Shown here in pieces: positions 1-10,859 of a stretch of DNA of 64,000 nucleotides. Made by a program: the position numbers and the translations under genes. Position 1 is the stretch's first letter. Each line of letters opens with the position of its first letter. This stretch comes from Gibbula magus (Eukaryota; Mollusca; Gastropoda; Trochida; Trochidae). The notes below the pieces were generated by a model. It was not told the DNA's origin, did no database searches, and saw only the letters and a program-made list of their open reading frames with translations. The stretch lies in contig OW388292.1 in NCBI GenBank assembly GCA_936450465.1, positions 9,567,756-9,631,755 of the forward strand. The letters are read 5' to 3'.

Positions 1-2677
1 ACTGAATGTACTCTGTTTAGAATATAATGTATCACCTTTTGAACAGGATGTACCACTTATCATAAAAGAGACTTTCCCACAGAGACACAGTGGAGAGAGA
101 AAAATCAAGATGAATTATTGAATATGATAAACATTGATATTTTATTCCGTAACTGATGTTAAATTGGAAAATATAGGTGCATATTATTATATTAAAGATT
201 TTTAGAGTAATTTTTTCCAGATATATATTTTGTTTTCAATTGAGAGACTAGACTTGAGTCTAAGAAAACAGCCATCAGTCATCTTTATAAGCCCATAAAT
301 GGTTATAAAGTTTTGTACCTCATCATTGAAGGATTGCCCCAGTGACCTAACTAACAATGTAGTCACCGGTACAGACAACTTGTACTTTCAAGAGATAACT
401 TTATAGCCCGGATACAAACAGGCTTGTGAGATTGCCAAACTCGCTCACTTCTTGCACATACAACAAACACAAAAGTGGAGATTTTTTAACTTTCGATATC
501 AGCAGTGAGTAAAACAACAAGGTGAATATCCACGTAATCCATCTTTCAAAGTGAAGGAGTAACAACTCTTCCAGTAGTGTTACAAATGAGAGGGATTATC
601 TACGTACAGTGGTGCAGTATCTCTATGAAACCTGGCCACTGGTACAGAGCTCTCGCAGACTACGATGATCGTACCTCAATGTTATAACTGTGAGTTAGGG
701 GTGCCCTCAGCGCTAACGAGACTTAGTGAAGTTAGGGTCTAACAACCATAAAGAAACCTTAACTTAATTACTGACGTTAACCTTAACTCCCATTATTCAC
801 CATTATAATGTGGTTACTTAAATAACTACCATTCACAATAATGCTTTGAGAAAGGAAGCCCAGGAAGAAAAGCTAGGAGAAAGCTTGATATCTTTGAACA
901 ATGTTTGCTAGTGGATAGATAAATACAATTTCAGTGGTGGTAGGTATTTTTTTAAATTTCCAATTTTGATACATTTGTTAGATACTGAATAAGTATAATT
1001 TTCAAATCATTGATTCTCTTTCTGTGTAAGCAGAGCTTTATATCTACAGATTATCTATTTTAGAAAATAATGCTTTATCCATTTATATAGCTGCAGTGTT
1101 GTTCAATGCTGCAAAAACTCATACATTATTGAAACTGTCATCAAAAAGCCCTTTCTGGCATAACTAACAGTATGCCTGAAGTAACAAAAGTATGATTTTA
1201 ACCCATGTATCCTAACCTCTTTTGCCACGCTAATATTTTGGTTGAATGACACAATATTTTCAAATCATAGCTGCCATCAAAGAAAGATAGTTTGCAAATT
1301 AAGCTTCCTAGAATCACCTTTTTCTGAAAGAAAAGTCAAGAATTTAAAAGAAGGTTGAGGGTAGACACCCTGCCCTGTCCATATTTGAAGGGGTGTCAAG
1401 ACCAAACAAACAAACTTTAGTCTCAATGTAATAACAAAGATGTTATTACGAAAATTAGAGTTTCCTACAAACATTGATTTTAAAGACAATGATTTAAGTA
1501 TAATGCCTGTCAAACATATATTTGAAGGCAAGTATGATTCCCAAGGTGTATTCCCTCCCTGTACAATATCAAGCAGTTCTGGAGGAGAAGTCAATAATGA
1601 AAAGTTTACAAAAGCAGTTTTTACTATTCACAAGTTCTCTCTACTACCATTATCTCTACTTTGAAAAGAAACCTTTCATCTTCAATAAATCCTTTAGCTA
1701 ACAAATTTTGATGTGAAATAAGCATTTTCATACATACATGTAAATTACAATTGTCTCAATAGATCAAATAATCTTGCATGTAGGAGATAACTTTGTAAGA
1801 TCAATTTGAACTCAAGTGCTATCTCTAAAGATTACTCATTTGCTAAGTACATTTGTAAAGCAGAATTATTGAAAATACTCGGAGCCTCCTGATAACACAT
1901 TTTATTGAAAATTTAGTGTGTAGATTTAAAAAAACTACCAATAACACAGCAAGACAACATCACATGAATTGACAAACTTCAGTAAAGCATGGTATAACAG
2001 TCAACTCTCCCTACACCTTTAGCTTCTTTGGTTCTTCTTAATCAGAATACAAGCAATAACATATTTTCTAATGTTATAAATTATAAATGGGGGGGGGGGG
2101 GGGGGGGGGGGGTTGTTATTGATGAAATTAAAGAGTGGGTTCTATTGGGTATTTTGTGGAAACTAAATTCGAGAGGACATTCCTGTTTACTCATATATGG
2201 TATTAATAAGCTTATTGCATAAATCCATCCTGAGGGTAATGTTTTTATGACTAAATATTTGAAATTTGATTAAGGGGAACTTTCATAAATAAAAACAATG
2301 AGAAGTGAAGCCATTCATCAGCGTTACAAGTGAGAAAAGCTTTCCTATGGTACAATACGACATTGTTGATTAGTTTAATTCGGTTTAAAAATGTGTTTTA
2401 TGCTTTAGTTAATCTCAAAATTGGAATATCTTTATAAGCAAATGCAGATAATGCTTTTAACACCTGGTGCATTAAGGGGGTGCCACTTGTTGACCAAATG
2501 CTGTGGAGACTATTTTTTTAATACTTTAATTTAGATTCTGGACACCTTTTTCCACAAAACAAAGCTATGTGTTGATTTTTGCATCTACCTACTTTAAAGT
2601 AGAGCCATCGGCTCTGCAGTTCTTCAGGCTTTGTACTATTTTAAACAAAATTAAATATGTAAAATATTAGGTTAAAA
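1..2677. other. Noncoding AT-rich flank, no gene seen
   Basis: I see no exon-like stretch, RNA gene or recognisable repeat here apart from the poly-G run listed separately. Short open frames such as those near 1277-1664 lack any family resemblance and have no credible splice context. Confidence 0.5.
2089..2112 (+). repeat. Poly-G homopolymer (24 G)
   Basis: An uninterrupted run of 24 G on the plus strand in otherwise AT-rich DNA. Such a tract could fold as a G-quadruplex on this strand. Its length is likely to vary between individuals and between reads. Confidence 0.95.
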
Positions 2678-2685
2678 TATAAAAA

Positions 2686-2710
2686 GGGCAAACGGACCGA
2701 AGCTCGGACA
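2686..2710 (+). repeat. Left terminal inverted repeat of the split DNA transposon
   Basis: Pairs with the reverse complement of 10827-10851, with mismatches only at the 9th and 18th bases. It abuts the 8-bp duplication TATAAAAA. Confidence 0.85.
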
Positions 2711-3423
2711 CCACCCCAAGTCGCCCGAACTTTGGACACTTTTCATTTGAAGCGGATGCCATAACTGTAATATGTTTATTTCAAATTGTTCCTTTTCAAA
2801 ATGTTCTATTTGTAATTTCTTTTGATAAATACTTGATAGTCAGATTTTTTCAAAAACTAACCATTGTGCGAGGTTCAATTAACAGTTTTATGAAAGAAAT
2901 TAGAGAAAAATATTTGTATTAATGTAAATGTTTGCGCACAGTTCAGAACACATGGGACGCTTATATCAAATTGTATGAATATAGAAAAAACAATAATTTT
3001 TAACAATGATTTAGAATCTTGGTATTTTAAAGGCGATTCTGAGGTTAAGTATTGAGATTTTGATAATGTCAAAATTACCTTGGTTCGGATAGTTTTGTCC
3101 ATGGTTCGGACACTTTTACATTTTCAGTATAAAAAAACACTTGCACATTTTCTATGTAAATACTTGTATTGTTTCAAATGACCCGGGAAAAAACTCGAAA
3201 ATATATAAACATTACAGTTTCACATAAGACAAATCAAATTAAGTTGGAAAATAAGAAGTTAAGCACTCAAAAGATTTTTTGCGTCAATGCCTGTGAATTT
3301 GATTGTGACGGAAAGCATGCTCTGCATTAGTGCCACATTAACTTCGGTAGTTTAACTTTGGATATATTATTGTTTAAGGATTATTCATCACCTTTTTGGG
3401 GAAGCATTTTGATAAATAGTTTT

Positions 3424-3984
3424 TGTTCTGTTACACTAGTAACAGGCGCTTACTTTTATTATTAGCGGTATTATTTCAGTATGGGGTTGAGAGTTATCGC
3501 CCCTAGGTGGGAACCGGATGTAGGATTTGGCGGCTCATGGCCGATGTTATTTGTTTAAGGAAGGCATTTTCATGCAAATCAGGACTAACAGGCCCACCTT
3601 AGTGTATGTATATTCTTTATAATGATGTTAAGGATTTATTTTAACAGTTGGCTAACTTTGCACTATGAGCTCTTTGTGTTTTCATGTGAGAAGTAATTTA
3701 CCTCACTTTTGTAGGACGCTTGTAACTGATTGAAGCGGCCCTTAAATATAAAATTTCCATTCGTTTAGTAAAAGCATCAACTAGTACATCTGTCCTTGTC
3801 AAAAATTTGCCAGTGAAGCGCTCGTAAAATATTTCTCAAATTTCTATAATCGGCCTTTCTTTTGTGTTGGATAGTTTTTATTTGGAGTGTAATAGTATGG
3901 TAATTTGGATATTTTCTTTGTTTGCAGTCTTTTACCCTTTGAGGAGCCATTCCATGGCAGGGGTTATCTGTTTTTGACAGAACA
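3424..3984 (+). repeat. 5' LTR of the BEL/Pao element
   Basis: It starts TGTTCTGT and ends ACAGAACA. A perfect hairpin, CTGTTAC-ACTA-GTAACAG, lies at 3428-3445, right at the terminus. A TATA-like string (AAATATAAAA, 3744-3753) is a candidate core promoter. Only 32 nt separate the LTR end from the gag-pol start codon, so most of the leader must come from the LTR. Confidence 0.95.
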
Positions 3985-4016
3985 GTAAAAGAACTAAGAG
4001 CAAGGAATTTATCAGG

Positions 4017-7000
4017 ATGGAAAGGGAAACCAGGTACAGAATGGAAGAAAGGCCAAACATGAATTATTTGGAAGAGGAAATAGACTCTGAAGTCAGGATT
4101 AGAACGAAATCAGACAGATTAGACAATCAAACATATAAGTCGATTGGCTCAAGATGCTCAAAGAAGTCAAGTGCATCTATTTCCTCAATCATTGCCAGAA
4201 AGAAGGCAAGTATAGAATCAGCTAAAATTGGACTTCAGTTTGTGAAGAAGGAAGCTGATTTGAAGGTCCAGCAGGCAGAAATGGAGAGTAAACTTCTTGT
4301 ACTCAAACAGGAAAAGGAAATAGCAATGACAGAAACTGAGGTAAAAGTGTTAGAAGAAGCAAGCAGCCAGACAGATGGAAAGTCCCATGTGCATTCTTCT
4401 GTAATAAACAGTTTACCTGTAGAATCCCCAAGAGAAAGGACTGAAAATTATGTATTTCGACACAGATTAAGTGAACATGTAAGCCACTCTCAACTTTTAT
4501 CTCAGAGACAAAATGTTTATGAACTTGACACTGTAGAAAATGGTGACATTGGTGGAATACACAACAGAAACTTTAATGTGACGTCGCGTCTTAATCCTTC
4601 GGCTCCAGCATACGAACCGACAACGGAATTAACTCGTTTCTTGCTGAAGAAGGACCTACTCATGACACGTTTCACTAGTTTCAACGACCGCCCTGAAACT
4701 TACGCTATGTGGAAGGCTACTTTCCTCAGTGTTGTTGATGAACTGCAAGTCACCTATGGTGAAGAACTGGATTTATTGATAAAGTGGCTCGGTCCTGAAT
4801 CTACAAAGTATGCTCAGAGTCTACGGGCGGCCAATTTACACAATCCTAGGGCAGGTCTAGAGCGAGTGTGGGAAAGATTGGAGGAACGTTACGGATCACC
4901 CGAGATGGTAGAGAGTGCCCTGAAAACAAGATTATCAGCATTTCCAAAGATAGGATTTAAAGACAATTCAAAGTTTTATGAACTTGCGGACTTGCTGTCC
5001 GAGATAGAGTGTGTGAAGAGTGATCCGAAATATGCGTCTCTACTCTCATATTTTGATTCTTCATCAGGGATTGTACCAATCATCAACAAGCTTCCATATA
5101 ACATTCAGGAAAAGTGGACTAATCATGCTTTCAGGTACAAGGAGAGACATTCTGTTTCATTTCCTCCTTTTTCTGAATTTGTCAAGTTTGTAAGGGAAAT
5201 CAGCAAGATACGCAATGACCCAAGTTTCCAGTATGACCCAACAGCTACAGCTATGTCAGCTACTGGTCCAAGTAAGGCGAAGCTCTACACCTCTCAGAAT
5301 AAGACAAACTTCAGTGTTCAAGCAAAACGGACAGGCGTTTCTACAGACACTGGACAAAAGGAAAATGGAAACTCTTACATTAAGTGTCCCATACACAGTA
5401 GTAGACATTCCTTGAATCAGTGTACCCAGTTCCTACAGAAGTCATATGAGGAAAAGAAGCAATTCTTGAGAAGTGGAGGAATTTGCTTCAAATGCTGTTT
5501 GACAAACTCTCATTTAGCAAAGGAATGTCAGGAGAAAATCAAGTGTGACAACTGTGGGAGTACCAGGCATGCTACTGCACTACATCTCACCGACATTGAG
5601 AGATCTGCACTCTTTCCCAGGCCTTCTATCGATCGAAAACCAAACACGGCTCCTGTAAATCAACATCGTGAACATAAATTGGAAAACAATCCCATATCAA
5701 AATGCACTCAGGTATGTGGGGAAACCTTCACAGGGAAATCTTGTGCAAAGAATGTGCTGGTTTTAGTGTATCCTAAAGGGAAGAAACACATGGCAAGCAA
5801 GATGTATGCAACAATTGACGATCAAAGCAATTCATCTCTGTGTACTTCAGAACTGTTTGATATGTTCGAACTCAGTAGCCCAGACATTCCATACACCCTC
5901 ACCTCATGCGCGGGATCAATGGAAACATCAGGTAGACAGACCGGCAATATCATTGTGGAATCAATTGTTGGTACCTCTCAACTAGAAATCCCTTCATTGA
6001 TAGAGTGCAACCACATCCCAAATGTGATAGAGGAGATACCGACACCAGAAGTTGCAAGACAGCATCCTCATCTTGTGGACATAGCAGATTATCTACCCCC
6101 ACTCAACAAAAACGCATCTGTACAAATGCTCATAGGCCGGGATGTTCCGGAAGCGCATCACGTATTTGACCAGAGAACAGGACCAAGTCGTGCCCCCTTC
6201 GCACAGAAGTTGTTATTAGGATGGGTAGTTGTTGGGGAGATGTGTCTTGGAAGTGTGCATTCACCTAGGACTGTAAATGTGAACAAAGTCTACACTCACA
6301 ATAACGGGCGTTCGTCAATCTTTGAACCATGTCAGAATACCCTGAAACTGAAGGAAGCATATGATGAGGATAACTTTTTTAGGGTAACTAAAGATGACGA
6401 AAGAACAGGAACTTCAGTTGAGGATCGTGAGTTCCTTGAAATTATGGCACGAGATATGCACAGGAATGAAAACGGCAACTGGGTTGCACCTCTACCTTTT
6501 CGCTCACCACGACAGCCTCTACCAAACAACCGTTCACAGGCCCTGAAGCGAGCACAGATACTGGACCATAGTTTGAGAAAGAATCCAGAAAAGCAGACAC
6601 ATTTCATGGACTATATGCAGAAACTACTTGATGACAATCATGCAGAAGTGGCTCCACTCTTGGAAAGTGGAGAAGAAAGTTGGTATCTTCCCATATTTGG
6701 GGTATACCACCCAAAAAAGCCCTCTCAGATACGCGTTGTGTTCGATTCTGCGGCAGAGTGTGACGGAGTATCCTTGAACAGTGTACTACTTCAAGGTCCC
6801 GACCTTACAAATGATTTGCTCGGGGTCCTCCTACGTTTCCGACGAGAAGCGATTGGTATAATGGCAGACATTCGTCAAATGTTTCATTGCTTCGGAGTGA
6901 GTGAGTGTCATAGGAACTATCTAAGGTTCTGGTGGTATAAGGACAATGACTTCAATCAGAATCTGATTGAATACAGGATGAAGGTACATGTATTTGGCAA

Positions 7001-9710
7001 TCGGTCATCACCAGCAGTTGCTACATATGGACTGCACAGAGCCGCGCAGGCTGGCGAGGAAGTATTTGGTGCGGACTCAAGGAAGTTTGTTGAAAATGAC
7101 TTTTATGTAGACGATGCCGTCACATCTTTGCCATCTGCTGAAGAAGCTATTAATCTCTTAAAGAGTACACAGGACTCCTTGAGTACAAATGGGAATATTC
7201 ATCTTCACAAAATTGTGTCAAACTGTCACACAGTCATGAAAGCATTTCCAACCGAGGACTTAGCTAAGGACTTGAAGGACTTGAACCTTTGCATAGACCT
7301 ATTCCCTCTTCAAAGGAGTTTAGGTATGTTGTGGGACGTTAACGCTGACATGTTCACGTTTCGGGTGTGCAAGGACGACAGACCCTACACCAAGCGGGGA
7401 GTGTTGTCAATAGTTAACAGCATATTTGATCCCATGGGATTCATCTCTCCAGTTACTATTGAAGGCAAGTGTATTCTGAGAGATCTTATTGCGGAAGGTG
7501 TTGAATGGGATGAAGCGCTGCCGCCAGAATACTATCAGAAATGGGAATCATGGCGAAATTCTTTACAGCACCTTGAACAACTTCGAATTCAGAGAACTCT
7601 CCTACCAGTGTCTTTTCGCAGTACAGACCAGGAACTGCACATATTTACAGATGCATCAGAGAGTGTTATCGCTGCATCATCTTATCTCAAGACCTTTACA
7701 AAAGGAGGTGATGAATGCTATGGATTTGTGCTAGGAAAAGCAAAAGTGTCGCCCAGCCATGGCCACACTATACCGCGCCTTGAGTTGTGTGCAGCAGTGT
7801 TAGGAGTAAATATTGCGCTAACAGTTGAACAGCATCTAGACATTCCGGCTGACCAGGTGAAATTTCATACAGACAGTAAGATAGTTCTAGGTTATATATC
7901 CAACCGGACCAGACGCTTCTCGGTCTATGTCACAAACAGAGTTGAGACAATACGGAGACACTCTGACCCTTCACAGTGGAGCTTTGTGTCTAGCGGAAAC
8001 AATCCAGCAGATCAAGCGACACGGCCAGTATCCGCATCATCGCTGAACAACAATCCATGGCTGACAGGTCCATCACCGAAGCAAAAGTGTGACCAGAGAC
8101 CAGACGATCAAAATTCAGACGACGTCACCGAAAATATGGAAATTGAACCTGATGTCACTGTAAAGACAACTAAACTGCAAGGTAAACCAGAAATTGGTTC
8201 TCATCGGATCGAAAAGTTTTCAAAATGGAACAATCTGGTGAGAGCGTTTGCACGTCTGAAGGCTCTAGCCCAATCTTTCCACAGGGATGACACTGGCACC
8301 AAATCACAGATTGTTCAGCACCCTGAAACAGTAGCTGAGATGTACATAGTTAAACAGGTACAACAGGAGATATACAGGAGAGAATATGAGTGTATCAGGA
8401 CTAAGACTACACTTCCCAGAGACAGTGTTATTCTCTCTCTTAATCCGCAGGTTGACGCTGAGGGATTGCTTCGCATCGGAGGTCGCATGGCAAACTCTCA
8501 ACTTCCCCATGAAGAAAAGTATCCTCTTATCATTCCAGGCAAGCATCATATTGCCACACTGTTGGTAAGACACTATCATGAGACAGTACATCATCAAGGA
8601 CGGCACTTGACAGATGGCGCTGTCCGAGCAGCCGGATATTGGATTACAAGTGGGAAACGGCTTGTGTCAAAGGTGATCCATGAATGCGTGACTTGTCGGA
8701 AACTACGAGGGAAACAGGAGCAACAAATCATGTCGGACTTGCCTGAAGACCGAGTTGTTCCTACTCCTCCATTCACCAATGTGGGAGTCGACACTTTCGG
8801 GCCGTGGATTGTCGTCTCGCGGAAGACCAGGGGAGGTGTAGCGAACAGTAAGAGATGGGCACTTCTCTTTACCTGCCTCACTACAAGAGCCATCCACATT
8901 GAGGTGATAGAAGAGATGTCATCTTCCTCTTTTATCAATGGATTGAGAAGATTTGTCTCCCTTCGTGGAAATGTCAAGCTGTTTAGGTCAGATCGAGGGA
9001 CAAATTTTGTCGGTGCAACAGATGATCTGGGCATAGAATGCATAAACGTGGAGGATCCAAGTGTCAAGAACTTTCTCGATAAGAATCGCACAAGATGGAT
9101 TTTCAACCCTCCACATTCATCCCACATGGGTGGGGTATGGGAAAGGACGATTGGCATAGCAAGGCGCATTCTTGATAATATGATGAGAGAAATCGCACCG
9201 AGAAAGGTAAGCCATGAGGTTCTATCTACATTCATGGCCGAGGTGTGTGCCATTGTAAACGGACGCCCTATAGTAGCTGTATCATCTGATCCATCAGACC
9301 CGCTCATCTTGACGCCATCTTCTCTTCTCACACACAAGACAGACCACACAGCCTGTTCGATGGAAGACAATTGTGAACCTATAGGGGACATGTATCACAA
9401 GCAGTGGAAGCACGTTAAGTGCTTAGCGGATACATTTTGGAACCGTTGGAGGAAGGACTATATCCAAACACTCCAGACCAGACGTAAATGGACTGATGTT
9501 AAACCAAACATCAAATCGGGCGACATTGTCCTCTTGAAGGATAAGAATGCTCACAGAAATGACTGGCCGATAGGCAGAGTTGTAGACCCTATCCCGAGTC
9601 GCGATGGCAGGATTAGGAAGGCAACTGTTCGCGTTATTGTGAAGGACAAACCGACTGATTTCACAAGGCCTATTACAGATATGGTCTTGATTGTATCCAC
9701 TACGGATTGA
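4017..9710 (+). CDS. BEL/Pao gag-pol polyprotein, 1897 aa, intact
   Basis: Single frame encoding every protein needed to copy and integrate the element. Residues 58-117 are charged and helical, coiled-coil-like. A DUF1759-type capsid region spans about 205-350. Two zinc knuckles follow: C490 begins CX2CX5HX4C, and a CX2CX4HX4H motif lies just downstream. The aspartic protease region (DUF1758-like) has an IDDQSNSS motif at D601/D602, where most relatives read D-S-G, so the active-site context is slightly unusual. Reverse transcriptase shows YVDD at 1030-1033. RNase H shows TDAS at D1212. The integrase has an H2C2 zinc finger (about 1510-1563) and catalytic D1592, D1659 and E1709 (WER), then a DUF5641-like C-terminal domain (about 1796-1895). 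I chose the ATG at 4017 because it is the first in frame, 32 nt after the LTR. No stop or frameshift is present. Gag and pol being fused in one frame is normal for this family. Confidence 0.97.
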   Translation: MERETRYRMEERPNMNYLEEEIDSEVRIRTKSDRLDNQTYKSIGSRCSKKSSASISSIIARKKASIESAKIGLQFVKKEADLKVQQAEMESKLLVLKQEKEIAMTETEVKVLEEASSQTDGKSHVHSSVINSLPVESPRERTENYVFRHRLSEHVSHSQLLSQRQNVYELDTVENGDIGGIHNRNFNVTSRLNPSAPAYEPTTELTRFLLKKDLLMTRFTSFNDRPETYAMWKATFLSVVDELQVTYGEELDLLIKWLGPESTKYAQSLRAANLHNPRAGLERVWERLEERYGSPEMVESALKTRLSAFPKIGFKDNSKFYELADLLSEIECVKSDPKYASLLSYFDSSSGIVPIINKLPYNIQEKWTNHAFRYKERHSVSFPPFSEFVKFVREISKIRNDPSFQYDPTATAMSATGPSKAKLYTSQNKTNFSVQAKRTGVSTDTGQKENGNSYIKCPIHSSRHSLNQCTQFLQKSYEEKKQFLRSGGICFKCCLTNSHLAKECQEKIKCDNCGSTRHATALHLTDIERSALFPRPSIDRKPNTAPVNQHREHKLENNPISKCTQVCGETFTGKSCAKNVLVLVYPKGKKHMASKMYATIDDQSNSSLCTSELFDMFELSSPDIPYTLTSCAGSMETSGRQTGNIIVESIVGTSQLEIPSLIECNHIPNVIEEIPTPEVARQHPHLVDIADYLPPLNKNASVQMLIGRDVPEAHHVFDQRTGPSRAPFAQKLLLGWVVVGEMCLGSVHSPRTVNVNKVYTHNNGRSSIFEPCQNTLKLKEAYDEDNFFRVTKDDERTGTSVEDREFLEIMARDMHRNENGNWVAPLPFRSPRQPLPNNRSQALKRAQILDHSLRKNPEKQTHFMDYMQKLLDDNHAEVAPLLESGEESWYLPIFGVYHPKKPSQIRVVFDSAAECDGVSLNSVLLQGPDLTNDLLGVLLRFRREAIGIMADIRQMFHCFGVSECHRNYLRFWWYKDNDFNQNLIEYRMKVHVFGNRSSPAVATYGLHRAAQAGEEVFGADSRKFVENDFYVDDAVTSLPSAEEAINLLKSTQDSLSTNGNIHLHKIVSNCHTVMKAFPTEDLAKDLKDLNLCIDLFPLQRSLGMLWDVNADMFTFRVCKDDRPYTKRGVLSIVNSIFDPMGFISPVTIEGKCILRDLIAEGVEWDEALPPEYYQKWESWRNSLQHLEQLRIQRTLLPVSFRSTDQELHIFTDASESVIAASSYLKTFTKGGDECYGFVLGKAKVSPSHGHTIPRLELCAAVLGVNIALTVEQHLDIPADQVKFHTDSKIVLGYISNRTRRFSVYVTNRVETIRRHSDPSQWSFVSSGNNPADQATRPVSASSLNNNPWLTGPSPKQKCDQRPDDQNSDDVTENMEIEPDVTVKTTKLQGKPEIGSHRIEKFSKWNNLVRAFARLKALAQSFHRDDTGTKSQIVQHPETVAEMYIVKQVQQEIYRREYECIRTKTTLPRDSVILSLNPQVDAEGLLRIGGRMANSQLPHEEKYPLIIPGKHHIATLLVRHYHETVHHQGRHLTDGAVRAAGYWITSGKRLVSKVIHECVTCRKLRGKQEQQIMSDLPEDRVVPTPPFTNVGVDTFGPWIVVSRKTRGGVANSKRWALLFTCLTTRAIHIEVIEEMSSSSFINGLRRFVSLRGNVKLFRSDRGTNFVGATDDLGIECINVEDPSVKNFLDKNRTRWIFNPPHSSHMGGVWERTIGIARRILDNMMREIAPRKVSHEVLSTFMAEVCAIVNGRPIVAVSSDPSDPLILTPSSLLTHKTDHTACSMEDNCEPIGDMYHKQWKHVKCLADTFWNRWRKDYIQTLQTRRKWTDVKPNIKSGDIVLLKDKNAHRNDWPIGRVVDPIPSRDGRIRKATVRVIVKDKPTDFTRPITDMVLIVSTTD

Positions 9711-10037
9711 TCAGAGTGACATTCCACATGACCCGGTGATAAATATATGTGGACTGTAAGCTTAACTATGGGAATGAAGGATTTCCCTCTGCATATTGAC
9801 TGTTAAATCTAAATTTGACATGTTGGACTATATCGAATGCTTTCTATTTCAGGAAAGACTTTAGTTTGATTGAACTTTCAGCTCAATCCTGAGCACAGGA
9901 CATTAATTCATATTTGAAGTTTCTATGTTATGTATATCAAGTAGATATTTCAGTTTTTTGTTTTAACCGGTTAGTGTTTTCTCAGGTTCTGGGCCCCTTT
10001 ATTTCAGCAATATCTTTATGAGATATTGGGTGGGGAG
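9711..10037 (+). other. BEL/Pao 3' untranslated segment and polypurine tract
   Basis: Noncoding 327 bp between the gag-pol stop and the 3' LTR. The purine-rich GGGTGGGGAG at 10028-10037, interrupted by a single T and directly abutting the LTR, is the likely polypurine tract that primes plus-strand DNA synthesis. Confidence 0.75.
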
Positions 10038-10598
10038 TGTTCTGTTACACTAGTAACAGGCGCTTACTTTTATTATTAGCGGTATTATTTCAGTATGGGG
10101 TTGAGAGTTATCGCCCCTAGGTGGGAACCGGATGTAGGATTTGGCGGCTCATGGCCGATGTTATTTGTTTAAGGAAGGCATTTTCATGCAAATCAGGACT
10201 AACAGGCCCACCTTAGTGTATGTATATTCTTTATAATGATGTTAAGGATTTATTTTAACAGTTGGCTAACTTTGCACTATGAGCTCTTTGTGTTTTCATG
10301 TGAGAAGTAATTTACCTCACTTTTGTAGGACGCTTGTAACTGATTGAAGCGGCCCTTAAATATAAAATTTCCATTCGTTTAGTAAAAGCATCAACTAGTA
10401 CATCTGTCCTTGTCAAAAATTTGCCAGTGAAGCGCTCGTAAAATATTTCTCAAATTTCTATAATCGGCCTTTCTTTTGTGTTGGATAGTTTTTATTTGGA
10501 GTGTAATAGTATGGTAATTTGGATATTTTCTTTGTTTGCAGTCTTTTACCCTTTGAGGAGCCATTCCATGGCAGGGGTTATCTGTTTTTGACAGAACA
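10038..10598 (+). repeat. 3' LTR of the BEL/Pao element
   Basis: Same length as the 5' LTR and identical to it on visual comparison. It is followed by the GTTTT target duplication and then by the interrupted right arm of the older DNA transposon. Confidence 0.95.
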
Positions 10599-10826
10599 GT
10601 TTTAAACCATTTTCGCATGCTGGAACATGAGGTGGTACTGTCCGAAGTTAGGTCTAAACTGTGAATTGATATACGCAACTAAAACTGTTATTTTTTGGTT
10701 AAGTTAAAATAATTTTGCATATTTAAAAGTCAAATACTTTATATTTTATATTTCAATTTGCTGAAATTGACTTTTTACAGATAATTATTTATAACCCGAT
10801 CTTCCATAATATTTGAATCGGATCAC

Positions 10827-10851
10827 TGTCCGAACTTCGGTCAGTTTGCCC
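10827..10851 (-). repeat. Right terminal inverted repeat of the split DNA transposon
   Basis: Reverse complement of the left repeat at 2686-2710 with two mismatches. It is followed immediately by the second TATAAAAA duplication. Confidence 0.85.
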
Positions 10852-10859
10852 TATAAAAA

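Larger units (their letters stand above)
3419..10603 (+). mobile_element. Complete BEL/Pao LTR retrotransposon with target duplications
   Basis: Two 561-bp LTRs (3424-3984, 10038-10598) bracket a single gag-pol frame. The 5-bp direct repeat GTTTT at 3419-3423 and 10599-10603 is the target duplication; 4-6 bp is usual for BEL/Pao. LTR termini form the 8-bp inverted repeat TGTTCTGT/ACAGAACA, with canonical TG...CA ends. I found no difference between the two LTRs on reading, and the coding frame is intact, so insertion was recent and the copy may still be mobile. Just inside the 5' LTR I do not see a TGG-type primer-binding site. The element carries no envelope-like frame after pol. Confidence 0.96.
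2678..10859. mobile_element. TIR DNA transposon (non-autonomous), split by a BEL/Pao insertion
   Basis: Terminal inverted repeats at 2686-2710 and 10827-10851 match over 25 bp with two mismatches and begin GGGCAAAC. The 8-bp direct repeat TATAAAAA flanks both ends (2678-2685 and 10852-10859). Subtracting the retrotransposon and one copy of its target duplication leaves about 986 bp, with no transposase-like frame, so the element is non-autonomous. The word TTCGGACA or close variants recurs in the left arm (near 2704, 3083 and 3104) and its complement TGTCCGAA in the right arm (10639 and 10827), which could be subterminal transposase-binding sites. An 8-bp duplication fits hAT, P or Merlin superfamilies; I cannot choose among them. 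Confidence 0.8.

Noticed and set aside
8594..9391. 265-codon minus-strand frame inside the retrotransposon
   Set aside because: It is antisense to the integrase domain, whose catalytic residues are all intact on the plus strand.
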